From assembly GCA_937922105.1 (NCBI GenBank), contig CAKZVN010000008.1:1-5627 (forward strand): a DNA stretch of 5,627 nucleotides, in the 5' to 3' direction. Shown here piece by piece: positions 1 to 5,159 of this stretch (the stretch's first letter is position 1; the number at the start of each line of letters is the position of its first letter). This DNA comes from an uncultured Litorilinea sp. (lineage in GTDB: Bacteria > Chloroflexota > Anaerolineae > Caldilineales > Caldilineaceae). The notes under the pieces were generated by a model that saw nothing but the letters and a program-made list of their open reading frames with translations, had not been told where the DNA came from and made no database searches. The position numbers were made by a program, and so were the translations under genes.

Positions 1-1
1 C

Positions 2-130
2 TGGCAGACCGATGCCCTGGACTTGACCGAATTTGCGGGCGCGACCTTCTACGTCTACTTCAACGTCTACAACGACGGCGCAGCCGGGCGCACCTGGATG
101 TATCTGGACGACGTGCGGCTGGAAGTCTGT
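2..130 (+). repeat. Tail of module copy 1 (paralogous to 941-1069)
   Basis: These 43 codons align without gaps to the 43 codons at 941-1069. Both run from Trp to Cys, and I count 16 identical residues, including W1, D7-L8-T9, G13, N24-D25-G26, G29, D36, V38 and C43. This shows a domain duplication inside the protein. The start of this copy lies before the window. The similarity is at protein level; the DNA has diverged. Confidence 0.7.
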
Positions 131-1270
131 CCCGGCCCGCACCATCCGCGCCCGTACCCTTATGACCCGGCGCCGCCCCCTGGGTCCTGGTATGGTCCCG
201 GCGGGTATGGTATGCCGCCCGGCTACGGCATGATGCCGCCCGGCCCGCACCGCCCGCCCAAGAAAGGCCCCTATTATCCGCCGCCCCCGGTGTGGACACC
301 CACCTGGACGCCGACCGTCACACTTACTCCGACGCCAACTGTGGAGGGTGAGCCTCCGCCTTCCCCCACGCCCACTCCCACGCCGCAGGGTGGTTTCGGG
401 CCGGGTGGCGAGGACGAAGAACCGGACAAGGGCGACGAGGAGCCGCCCCTGGGAGACGGCGACGACGTACCGGACCCTGCCATCGGCATGGACGAGCCGG
501 AGGACGCGGGAACCGGCCCGGCGGTGGCAATGGAGGGCGCGCCCCTCACCCAGGCCTTCAGCACGCCCCGCCCCACCGGTCAGGTTACCGCCGAGTGCAT
601 CGAGTTGCTCAACAACGGCAACTTCGAGATGCGCGATACGGGCTGGACCGTGCTCTATAGTCCCGTGTTGCCCACCTATGTGGAGGAGCCGACCTTCAAC
701 CGCAGCCGCTATGCCATGCGTCTGGGCACAACCGATCCCATAACGCACAGCGCCATCAGCGCCATTGATCAGATTGTGCGTTTGCCCGACGACGCCACCA
801 GCGTGCTGCTCAGCCTGCGCTACTATCCCATGATCGAGGGCAAGGTCAGCTCGGGCGATCTGCAATATGTGGACATCTACAACGCCGTTACGGGCCAATT
901 TGCCGGTCGCGTCCTGGGTCTGCAGTCCGACGAGCGAACCTGGCTTACCACCGACTATGACCTGACGCCGTTGTTGGGACAGACCATTCGCCTGGTCATG
1001 GCTGTCAACAACGACGGCGAGGGCGGTTCGATGGCGATGGTGGTGGACAATGTGTCCATCGTGGCTTGCACGTTCACCAACTTGGTCAACCCCGCGGAAC
1101 CGGGCGAACAACCAGCAGGCTCGCGGGGTGTAGACGCACCCGCTGCGCTCGCATCCGAGGAGCAGCCGTGGCGGGGACGACTGGGCGCGTTTGGGGTCTT
1201 AGCGGGCATCTTAGCCGCCATCGGTTTTGCCTCAACCGTGATCCTCCAGACCATGCGCCGTCCCGACTAG
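2..1270 (+). CDS. C-terminal part of a membrane-anchored surface protein with tandem beta-sandwich modules (5' truncated)
   Basis: The frame is open from the first bases, so the gene begins before the window; 422 residues are visible (counted from Trp at 2-4). Residues 1-43 are the tail of one module. Residues 44-95 are Gly/Tyr/Pro/Met-rich (GYGMPPGYGMMPP). Residues 97-128 are a Thr-Pro linker (WTPTWTPT, SPTPTPTP). Residues 131-170 are strongly acidic. Residues 197-357 form a second module that opens with LLNNGNFE and closes with VDNVSIVAC, the pattern of galactose-binding-like or carbohydrate-binding jelly-roll domains. A hydrophobic segment at about 394-415, followed by MRRPD, looks like a C-terminal membrane anchor with a cytoplasmic basic tail. 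The bulk is therefore probably outside the cell. No catalytic motif is visible, so the ligand and role are unknown; adhesion, glycan binding or envelope structure are all possible. An internal TTG at 23-25 could be mistaken for a start but lies inside the first module. The stop is TAG. Confidence 0.85.
   Translation, partial: WQTDALDLTEFAGATFYVYFNVYNDGAAGRTWMYLDDVRLEVCPGPHHPRPYPYDPAPPPGSWYGPGGYGMPPGYGMMPPGPHRPPKKGPYYPPPPVWTPTWTPTVTLTPTPTVEGEPPPSPTPTPTPQGGFGPGGEDEEPDKGDEEPPLGDGDDVPDPAIGMDEPEDAGTGPAVAMEGAPLTQAFSTPRPTGQVTAECIELLNNGNFEMRDTGWTVLYSPVLPTYVEEPTFNRSRYAMRLGTTDPITHSAISAIDQIVRLPDDATSVLLSLRYYPMIEGKVSSGDLQYVDIYNAVTGQFAGRVLGLQSDERTWLTTDYDLTPLLGQTIRLVMAVNNDGEGGSMAMVVDNVSIVACTFTNLVNPAEPGEQPAGSRGVDAPAALASEEQPWRGRLGAFGVLAGILAAIGFASTVILQTMRRPD
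293..385 (+). repeat. Thr-Pro linker coding tract
   Basis: This low-complexity coding tract has repeated ACN-CCN codons giving WTPTWTPT and then SPTPTPTP. Such extended, probably glycosylatable linkers are frequent in secreted Chloroflexota proteins. It separates the Tyr/Gly/Pro segment from the acidic segment. Confidence 0.75.
941..1069 (+). repeat. Tail of module copy 2 (paralogous to 2-130)
   Basis: This is the second copy of the 43-residue Trp-to-Cys module end, visible residues 314-356, with NNDGEGG and VDNVSIVAC at the same offsets as YNDGAAG and LDDVRLEVC in copy 1. The full module starts near residue 197 (base about 590). Confidence 0.7.
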
Positions 1271-1757
1271 GTCGTGTCTGCAAGGTCGCTGCGCCGGCAT
1301 CATGCCGTCGAACTCACAGGCTTACCAGTCTGCCAAACGGTCCACCAGCGCGTCAAGGCGTGTCAGCGGTCCGCGCTGTGGCGCAGGTGATGCCCCAGAA
1401 CATGCGCCTATACGATGCATGTCGGTGTTCGCCCCGAGTCTGAATTGCACGGCTGCCGTCGTTCGCCTCTCCTTGCGGATCAAGACGCCAGCCCGGCGCG
1501 GAGCGCGCGTCTGTGCCCACATTAGAACATTAGACACCCGGGAGTTTCTAAGGAGGCGCACAGCGACGGCCTGCCCCAAGTCCTGTGAAGGGAAGAATCT
1601 CGGTTTGCACCGGTGAGGATGCCTCCCTTCACCGTTTTCAGCATGACCATCTTAGTGGTCGAACCACCGGCGCTCAACCCACACTGAGGAAGGCGTGAAA
1701 GCAGTTGCGCGGGGAGCCGGTCTACTATGGCGCGGGGAGAACGTTGCAGGAATGTAG
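1271..1757. other. 487-nt gap without a convincing gene
   Basis: Open frames exist on both strands here but look like chance. They are Arg/Ala/Ser-rich, match no family I recognise, and overlap one another. An AAGGAGG at 1549-1555 (+) has no ATG, GTG or TTG at a suitable distance. Visible structure consists of: a 5-bp hairpin just after the upstream stop (1295-1299 with 1303-1307, no T-run); the candidate terminator at 1611-1638; a 9-bp inverted repeat, 1585-1593 with 1624-1632; a 5-bp hairpin GTGGT/ACCAC at 1655-1667; and a 10-bp direct repeat GCGCGGGGAG at 1707-1716 and 1730-1739, 23 nt apart. I see no mobile-element ends and no CRISPR repeats. No T-run hairpin is visible immediately downstream of the tRNA. 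Confidence 0.55.
1611..1638 (+). terminator. Candidate intrinsic terminator, rightward
   Basis: CGGTGAGG (1611-1618) pairs with CTTCACCG (1627-1634) as an 8-bp stem with one G-T pair and an 8-nt loop, followed directly by TTTT (1635-1638). The T-run is short. It lies about 340 nt after the stop of the surface-protein gene, which makes it a late terminator for that transcript. Its right arm also takes part in a competing 9-bp inverted repeat (1585-1593 with 1624-1632). Confidence 0.4.
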
Positions 1758-1838
1758 TAGGTCGGGTGGGATTCGAACCCACACGGGTTGCCCCGACGGA
1801 TTTTAAGTCCGTTGCGTCTGCCGTTCCGCCACCGACCC
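1758..1838 (-). tRNA. tRNA-Leu, anticodon UAA
   Basis: Read on the minus strand, an 81-nt class II cloverleaf folds completely. The acceptor is GGGTCGG with CCGACCT (six Watson-Crick pairs plus G1-U72). Then come TG, a D-stem GCG/CGC with GG in the loop, an anticodon stem ACGGA/TCCGT around loop CTTAAAA (anticodon TAA), a long variable arm CGGG-GCAA-CCCG, a T-arm GTGGG-TTCGAAT-CCCAC, and discriminator A. The variable arm, A73 and the anticodon agree on leucine decoding UUA. CCA is not encoded (CTA follows), so the tail must be added by CCA nucleotidyltransferase. It has its own promoter and sits after the terminator of the cytochrome maturation operon, so it is a separate transcription unit. 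Confidence 0.96.
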
Positions 1839-1854
1839 ACACCAGGGTACGGTC

Positions 1855-1884
1855 ATTCTAGCCTGGACGCGGGACGGGTGTCAA
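1855..1884 (-). promoter_or_regulatory. Sigma-70-type promoter of the tRNA-Leu gene
   Basis: On the minus strand a perfect -35 box TTGACA (1884-1879) and a -10 box TAGAAT (1860-1855, one mismatch to TATAAT) are separated by 18 nt. The -10 box ends 16 nt before the first tRNA base, leaving room for a start about 7 nt downstream and a 5' leader of about 9 nt for RNase P to remove. It lies just after the operon terminator, as expected for an independent promoter. Confidence 0.85.
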
Positions 1885-1900
1885 TGTCTACCCGCCCACG

Positions 1901-1938
1901 AAAAACGGCCCGTAGGGAGTCGCTTCCCCACGGGCCGT
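1901..1938 (-). terminator. Intrinsic terminator of the ccm operon
   Basis: On the minus strand a perfect 9-bp stem ACGGCCCGT (1938-1930) with ACGGGCCGT (1913-1905) is extended inside, after one mismatch, by GGGA/TCCC pairing, and is followed by TTTTT (1905-1901). It begins 25 nt after the stop of the last operon gene. It separates the operon from the tRNA promoter, so tRNA expression should not depend on readthrough. Confidence 0.9.
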
Positions 1939-1963
1939 CCGCGTGATAAAGCGGGGCAATCCC

Positions 1964-2509
1964 CTAGGCGCTGCTTTCACCTGCCGGGACCGGGACGGTC
2001 TGCGCGGCGACGGGCGCGCCACACTGGGCGCAGAACTTGTGCGTCGCCTCCAATGCATTGCCGCACTCGGTGCAATAGCGCGCCGATTTGGGCGCGGCGT
2101 GCCCATTCGCCGCGGGCAACGGGCGCGCCGCAGCAGGAGCCGGCGGTGTTGCCGGCGTGGCGGTGCGGCGCATGGCGGCGATCTGCCGCTCCAGCGCGTC
2201 GTCAATGGCTGCGCCCGCCGGGGCCAACTTTTCGATCTGCTGGATCAGCCCGATGGCTTGGCGACGCAGACGCTGGTCCAGCCGCTGGAAATCTTCTTCG
2301 TCCATCTTGCCCACGCGATAATCGAACTCCAGGTCCTTGATGGCCTTGAGAGTTGCTTCCTTGCGCCCGAGCAACTCGCCTAGCCGGTCGTCTTCCAACA
2401 GGACGCGACCACGCGCGGGCCGTAGCAACGGCCAAACTGCCACCACGATCGCGATCAGCGAAATCACCGCGGCAAGGGCGATGGTGCCGAAAGTGGAAAA
2501 GTCGTTCAT
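1964..2509 (-). CDS. CcmI-like N-terminal membrane/coil protein with C-terminal zinc ribbon
   Basis: 181 residues. One membrane segment at about 7-29 ends in WPLLRP with basic residues R30, R33 and R35, so the rest is predicted to be cytoplasmic by the positive-inside rule. Residues 36-95 are charged and helical (LGRKEATLKAIKDLEFDY, then KMDEEDFQRL). This resembles the N-terminal part of CcmI/CycH, where a membrane helix is followed by a 'glutamate/leucine then LSEEEY' segment. A Pro/Ala linker at about 117-141 leads to a zinc ribbon CTEC-x10-CAQC (C146, C149, C160, C163). The TPR domain of proteobacterial CcmI is absent. The start ATG overlaps the ccmF stop as ATGA, with AGGAG 10 nt upstream; a longer frame reaching to 2626 would run deep into ccmF and is rejected. 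As the last operon gene it probably assists the heme-ligation complex, but that role is inferred from context; the zinc ribbon's partner is unknown. Confidence 0.88.
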   Translation of the reverse strand: MNDFSTFGTIALAAVISLIAIVVAVWPLLRPARGRVLLEDDRLGELLGRKEATLKAIKDLEFDYRVGKMDEEDFQRLDQRLRRQAIGLIQQIEKLAPAGAAIDDALERQIAAMRRTATPATPPAPAAARPLPAANGHAAPKSARYCTECGNALEATHKFCAQCGAPVAAQTVPVPAGESSA

Positions 2510-4509
2510 GCGGGTCGCGCTCCTACGCCTGCGCTCACCGTGACCGGAACAGGTTCCAGGCGGCGCGCCGGGTGGGGCCAGATGGCGACCAGCGTGCCCA
2601 ACACCAAGACTAGGCCGCCGATCCACATCCAGGCCGTCAACGGGTTAATGTGAATGGTAAAGGTTGCGGTTGCGCCCATATTTTCCCAGCCGTTGAGCAC
2701 GACGTAGACATCCTCCGCCAACGTCATGCGCAGACCGACCTCGCTGGTGGGCATCTCCGGCGTCTTGTGATAGATGTTGCGATGCGGTTCAACTGTGCCC
2801 AAGAAGCGCCCGTTGGACGCATTGTAGACCATCAAGGGTGTGGCGAACTCGATGCGGTTGGGGCCTTCTTGCGCGCGCAGCTCCACATAGACCAGCTCGT
2901 AGCCGCCGATGGTCACTCCTTCCCCGCGGGCTAGGGTGACGTTGGTCGTCTCCTGATAGAATTCGTTGCCGATCACCGCCACGGCAATAAAGACCATCCC
3001 CAGGTGGACCAAGTAGCCGCCGTAGCGCCGCCCGTTGCGCCGCAAGAGATTCCCCATTGCGACCGGAATACTCTCACGATTGGTGATGCGCCGGGCGATC
3101 ACCCCGCGCACATACTCTTGCACGATGGTGGCGGTGACAAACGCGCAGATGGCGAGACCCACAATCGCGTAGACATTGCGCGTGGTGAACGACGCCCCCG
3201 CCGCAACCACCACCGCCGCGACCAACGGCCAAGTGAACTGCTTGCGGAAGGCGGCTACGCTGGTATGTCGCCAGCCCAGCAAAGGCCCCGCGCCCATCAA
3301 CACGAAGAGAATCAGGAAGAGCGGCCCGTTTACCTTGTTGAAGAAGGGCGCCGCGACGCTGATGCGGTCGCCGGCAAAGATTTCGCTGAACATGGGGAAG
3401 AAGGTTCCCCACAGCGTGGCAAAGGCGATCGCCGTGAAGATCCAGTTATTGGCCATAAAGGCCGCTTCCCGGCTGGCGTAGGAGTCAATGCTCTGCTCGT
3501 CCTTGAGCAAGGACAACCGTTTGAAGAGCAACCACAGGAAGCCGAAGAGAACGATGGAGAGGAAGACCAGGAAATAGGGGCCGATCTCGCTGCGCGCAAA
3601 GCTGTGGACGCTCTCGATGATGCCGCTGCGTGTGGTAAAGGTGCCCAGGATCACCAGGAAGTAGGTGAGCCAGATCAGCACCATATTCCAGACCTTGAGG
3701 ATGCCGCGCTGCTCCTGGATGATGATGCTGTGCAAGAAAGCGGTGGCGGTCAACCAGGGGAGGAAGCTGGCGTTTTCCACCGGGTCCCACGCCCAGTAAC
3801 CGCCCCAGCCCAGTTCCATATAGGCCCAGTTGCTGCCCATGATAATGCCCACGGAGAGGAACATCCACGGGATGAGCACCCAGCGCCGCGTGGCACGCAT
3901 CCACTCGGTGTCCAGCTTTTTGCTGAGGAGCGCGGCAACCGCGAAGGCGAAGGGCACAGCCAAGCCCACATAGCCCAGGTAGAGCGCCACAGGATGCAGC
4001 ACCATCCAGTAATTCTGCAACAGCGGATTGAGACCGCGCCCGTCCTCCGGCACAAAGGCGACCTGGGCAAAGGGGTTGGCGGCGAAGACCAACAGCACCA
4101 GGAAAAAGAGCTTGGAGGCGTGCATCACTGCGTGCACGTAAGGCATGAGCAGTTGCAGGTCATGGCGATGGGTGACGGCGACCACCACGCTGAAGAGTGA
4201 CAGGATCAGCGACCAGAACAACAGGCTACCCGCTTGCCCACCCCACAGCGCCGCAAACTTGTAGAAGGTCGGTAGGGCGCGTTCCGAGTGATTCCAGACG
4301 TAGCTGAGTTGGAATTGGTCGGTGAGCAACCCATACCACAGGATGCAGGCAGCCAACAGGACCAGCCCGCCCACGGCGTAGACAGCGTTTTCGGTTGCCG
4401 CAGCCAGCTGTGCGCTCCGCCGCGCGCCGCCCAAGAAGCCGGTGACCATGCCGTAGACTGTGAGCAGCAGGGCGGTGACGAGAATCAGGTAGCCGACGTT
4501 ATAAATCAT
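2506..4509 (-). CDS. ccmF: Cytochrome c heme lyase subunit CcmF
   Basis: 667 residues, close to the usual CcmF length. This multi-spanning protein is the core of the System I heme-ligation complex, which joins heme to CXXCH cysteines of apocytochrome c on the outer face of the membrane. Visible hallmarks are NHSERALPTFYKFAALWGGQ (about 73-92), the tryptophan-rich WWD-type heme-handling motif WGGYWAWDPVEN (235-246), and TTRSGIIESVHSF (292-304). Four histidines, H172, H260, H302 and H502, fall where E. coli CcmF has its outer heme-contacting pair (H173, H303) and heme b ligands (H261, H491). A long extracellular stretch at about 516-620 precedes the last membrane helix (about 622-645), as in the family. 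The ATG at 4509 has GAGG 6 nt upstream. It is 71 nt after the ccmG-type gene and overlaps the next gene by 4 nt. Confidence 0.97.
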   Translation of the reverse strand: MIYNVGYLILVTALLLTVYGMVTGFLGGARRSAQLAAATENAVYAVGGLVLLAACILWYGLLTDQFQLSYVWNHSERALPTFYKFAALWGGQAGSLLFWSLILSLFSVVVAVTHRHDLQLLMPYVHAVMHASKLFFLVLLVFAANPFAQVAFVPEDGRGLNPLLQNYWMVLHPVALYLGYVGLAVPFAFAVAALLSKKLDTEWMRATRRWVLIPWMFLSVGIIMGSNWAYMELGWGGYWAWDPVENASFLPWLTATAFLHSIIIQEQRGILKVWNMVLIWLTYFLVILGTFTTRSGIIESVHSFARSEIGPYFLVFLSIVLFGFLWLLFKRLSLLKDEQSIDSYASREAAFMANNWIFTAIAFATLWGTFFPMFSEIFAGDRISVAAPFFNKVNGPLFLILFVLMGAGPLLGWRHTSVAAFRKQFTWPLVAAVVVAAGASFTTRNVYAIVGLAICAFVTATIVQEYVRGVIARRITNRESIPVAMGNLLRRNGRRYGGYLVHLGMVFIAVAVIGNEFYQETTNVTLARGEGVTIGGYELVYVELRAQEGPNRIEFATPLMVYNASNGRFLGTVEPHRNIYHKTPEMPTSEVGLRMTLAEDVYVVLNGWENMGATATFTIHINPLTAWMWIGGLVLVLGTLVAIWPHPARRLEPVPVTVSAGVGARPA
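2520..2524 (-). promoter_or_regulatory. Ribosome binding site of the CcmI-like gene
   Basis: AGGAG on the minus strand, inside the last codons of ccmF and 10 nt before the ATG at 2509. It supports the short start and suggests translational coupling through the ATGA stop/start overlap. Confidence 0.7.
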
Positions 4510-4580
4510 GGACAGCCTCGTTTGCTATGGAAAAAAGAAAGCCGAAACGCGGGACAGCCCCTCTACCGGATGCGACAAGG
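4510..4580 (-). other. 71-nt gap between the thioredoxin gene and ccmF
   Basis: This is the only real spacer within the operon. On the minus strand it holds a pyrimidine run CTTTCTTTTTTCC and two copies of GGCTGTCC (4559-4552 and 4517-4510), the second directly abutting the ccmF ATG and overlapping the ribosome binding site region. No stable hairpin before the T-run was found, so I do not call a terminator. Nothing here looks like a promoter with both boxes. Confidence 0.5.
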
Positions 4581-5159
4581 TTAGGGGCGAATGCGGTCCA
4601 AGTATTCGTCCAACTGGCGTTGGCTGACGATAGGACCGATGACTGTGCCGACAATCTCGCCGGTTGGTGCAATGAAGAAAGTCTCCGGCACCCCTTTGAT
4701 GCCGTAGCGTCGCGCCGCGCGGCTTTGCAAATCCGGCCCGTTGGGATAGGTGACGTCGAACTCGGCCAAATAAGCCAGCGCTGCCGGCTCTTGGTCCAGG
4801 TAATCCAGGCCGATGAAGATGATGCCGTTGTCCTTTTCGCGACGCCAGGTCATCTCCAGCAAAGTCGCTTCTTCGCGGCATGGATCGCACCAGCTAGCCC
4901 AAAAGTTGAGCACCACTCCTTTGCCCAGCAGATCGGCGGAGGAGATGGTCTCCCCATCAAAGGTGGTGAAGGTGAATTCCGGCGCCAACCCGGAAGCACG
5001 GTGTTCGGTGGTGTTGGTATCCCACAGCCGAAAAGCCAACAGACCGACAAAGAGCAGCGGTACGATGATAAAGACGGCCTGCCAGATGCGCATGGCCCGC
5101 GAAACCGGGGCACGCTCCGCAGCCGCAGGCTGGGGTTGCAGATCGGTCAACTCAGCCAT
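4581..5159 (-). CDS. ccmG: CcmG/DsbE (TlpA/ResA-type) membrane-anchored thiol-disulfide oxidoreductase
   Basis: 192 residues. The N-terminal signal anchor is at about 26-45 after a short cytoplasmic stretch, followed by an extracytoplasmic thioredoxin fold. Family hallmarks are the opening APEFTFTTFDGE (59-70), the active site FWASWCDPC with C91 and C94, and the cis-proline loop GVPETF (P158). The protein would reduce the CXXCH cysteines of apocytochrome c, directly or through CcmH, before heme attachment. The start ATG at 5159 overlaps the ccmH stop by 8 nt and has GAGGAG 10 nt upstream. A start at 5216 would add 19 basic, low-complexity residues and is less likely. Specificity for cytochrome c maturation rests on the neighbours; by sequence alone ResA/TlpA would also fit. 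Confidence 0.95.
   Translation of the reverse strand: MAELTDLQPQPAAAERAPVSRAMRIWQAVFIIVPLLFVGLLAFRLWDTNTTEHRASGLAPEFTFTTFDGETISSADLLGKGVVLNFWASWCDPCREEATLLEMTWRREKDNGIIFIGLDYLDQEPAALAYLAEFDVTYPNGPDLQSRAARRYGIKGVPETFFIAPTGEIVGTVIGPIVSQRQLDEYLDRIRP

Noticed and set aside
23..25. TTG as the start of the surface-protein gene
   Set aside because: The frame is open before it, and those residues (WQTDALDL) match the second module copy at the same offsets, so the gene clearly begins further upstream.
1302..1616. Possible small gene of 104 codons (+) in the gap, with another of 85 codons (-) opposite it
   Set aside because: The two frames overlap on opposite strands, have Arg/Ala/Ser-rich composition, and no recognisable motif; no convincing ribosome binding site supports either start.
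1655..1667. GTGGT/ACCAC hairpin that might terminate the tRNA transcript or be a tRNA T-arm relic
   Set aside because: No T-run follows on either strand, and the surrounding bases do not fold into tRNA arms.
1707..1739. Two copies of GCGCGGGGAG 23 nt apart as a start of a repeat array
   Set aside because: There are only two copies, with no further units and no similarity between flanks; not a CRISPR array or an attachment site.
1522..1842. Open frame of 106 codons on the minus strand over the tRNA
   Set aside because: It reads through the tRNA-Leu gene and is explained by it.
3004..4200. Long open frame of 398 codons on the + strand opposite ccmF
   Set aside because: It lies entirely antisense to a clear ccmF. 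It has the Asp/Glu/Gln/His-rich, motif-free composition expected from the reverse strand of a GC-rich membrane-protein gene, and resembles no known family.
4522..4562. Possible intrinsic terminator or attenuator in the spacer before ccmF
   Set aside because: There is a T-rich run, but only a 3-bp GGG/CCC stem precedes it, and extensions rely on G-U pairs.
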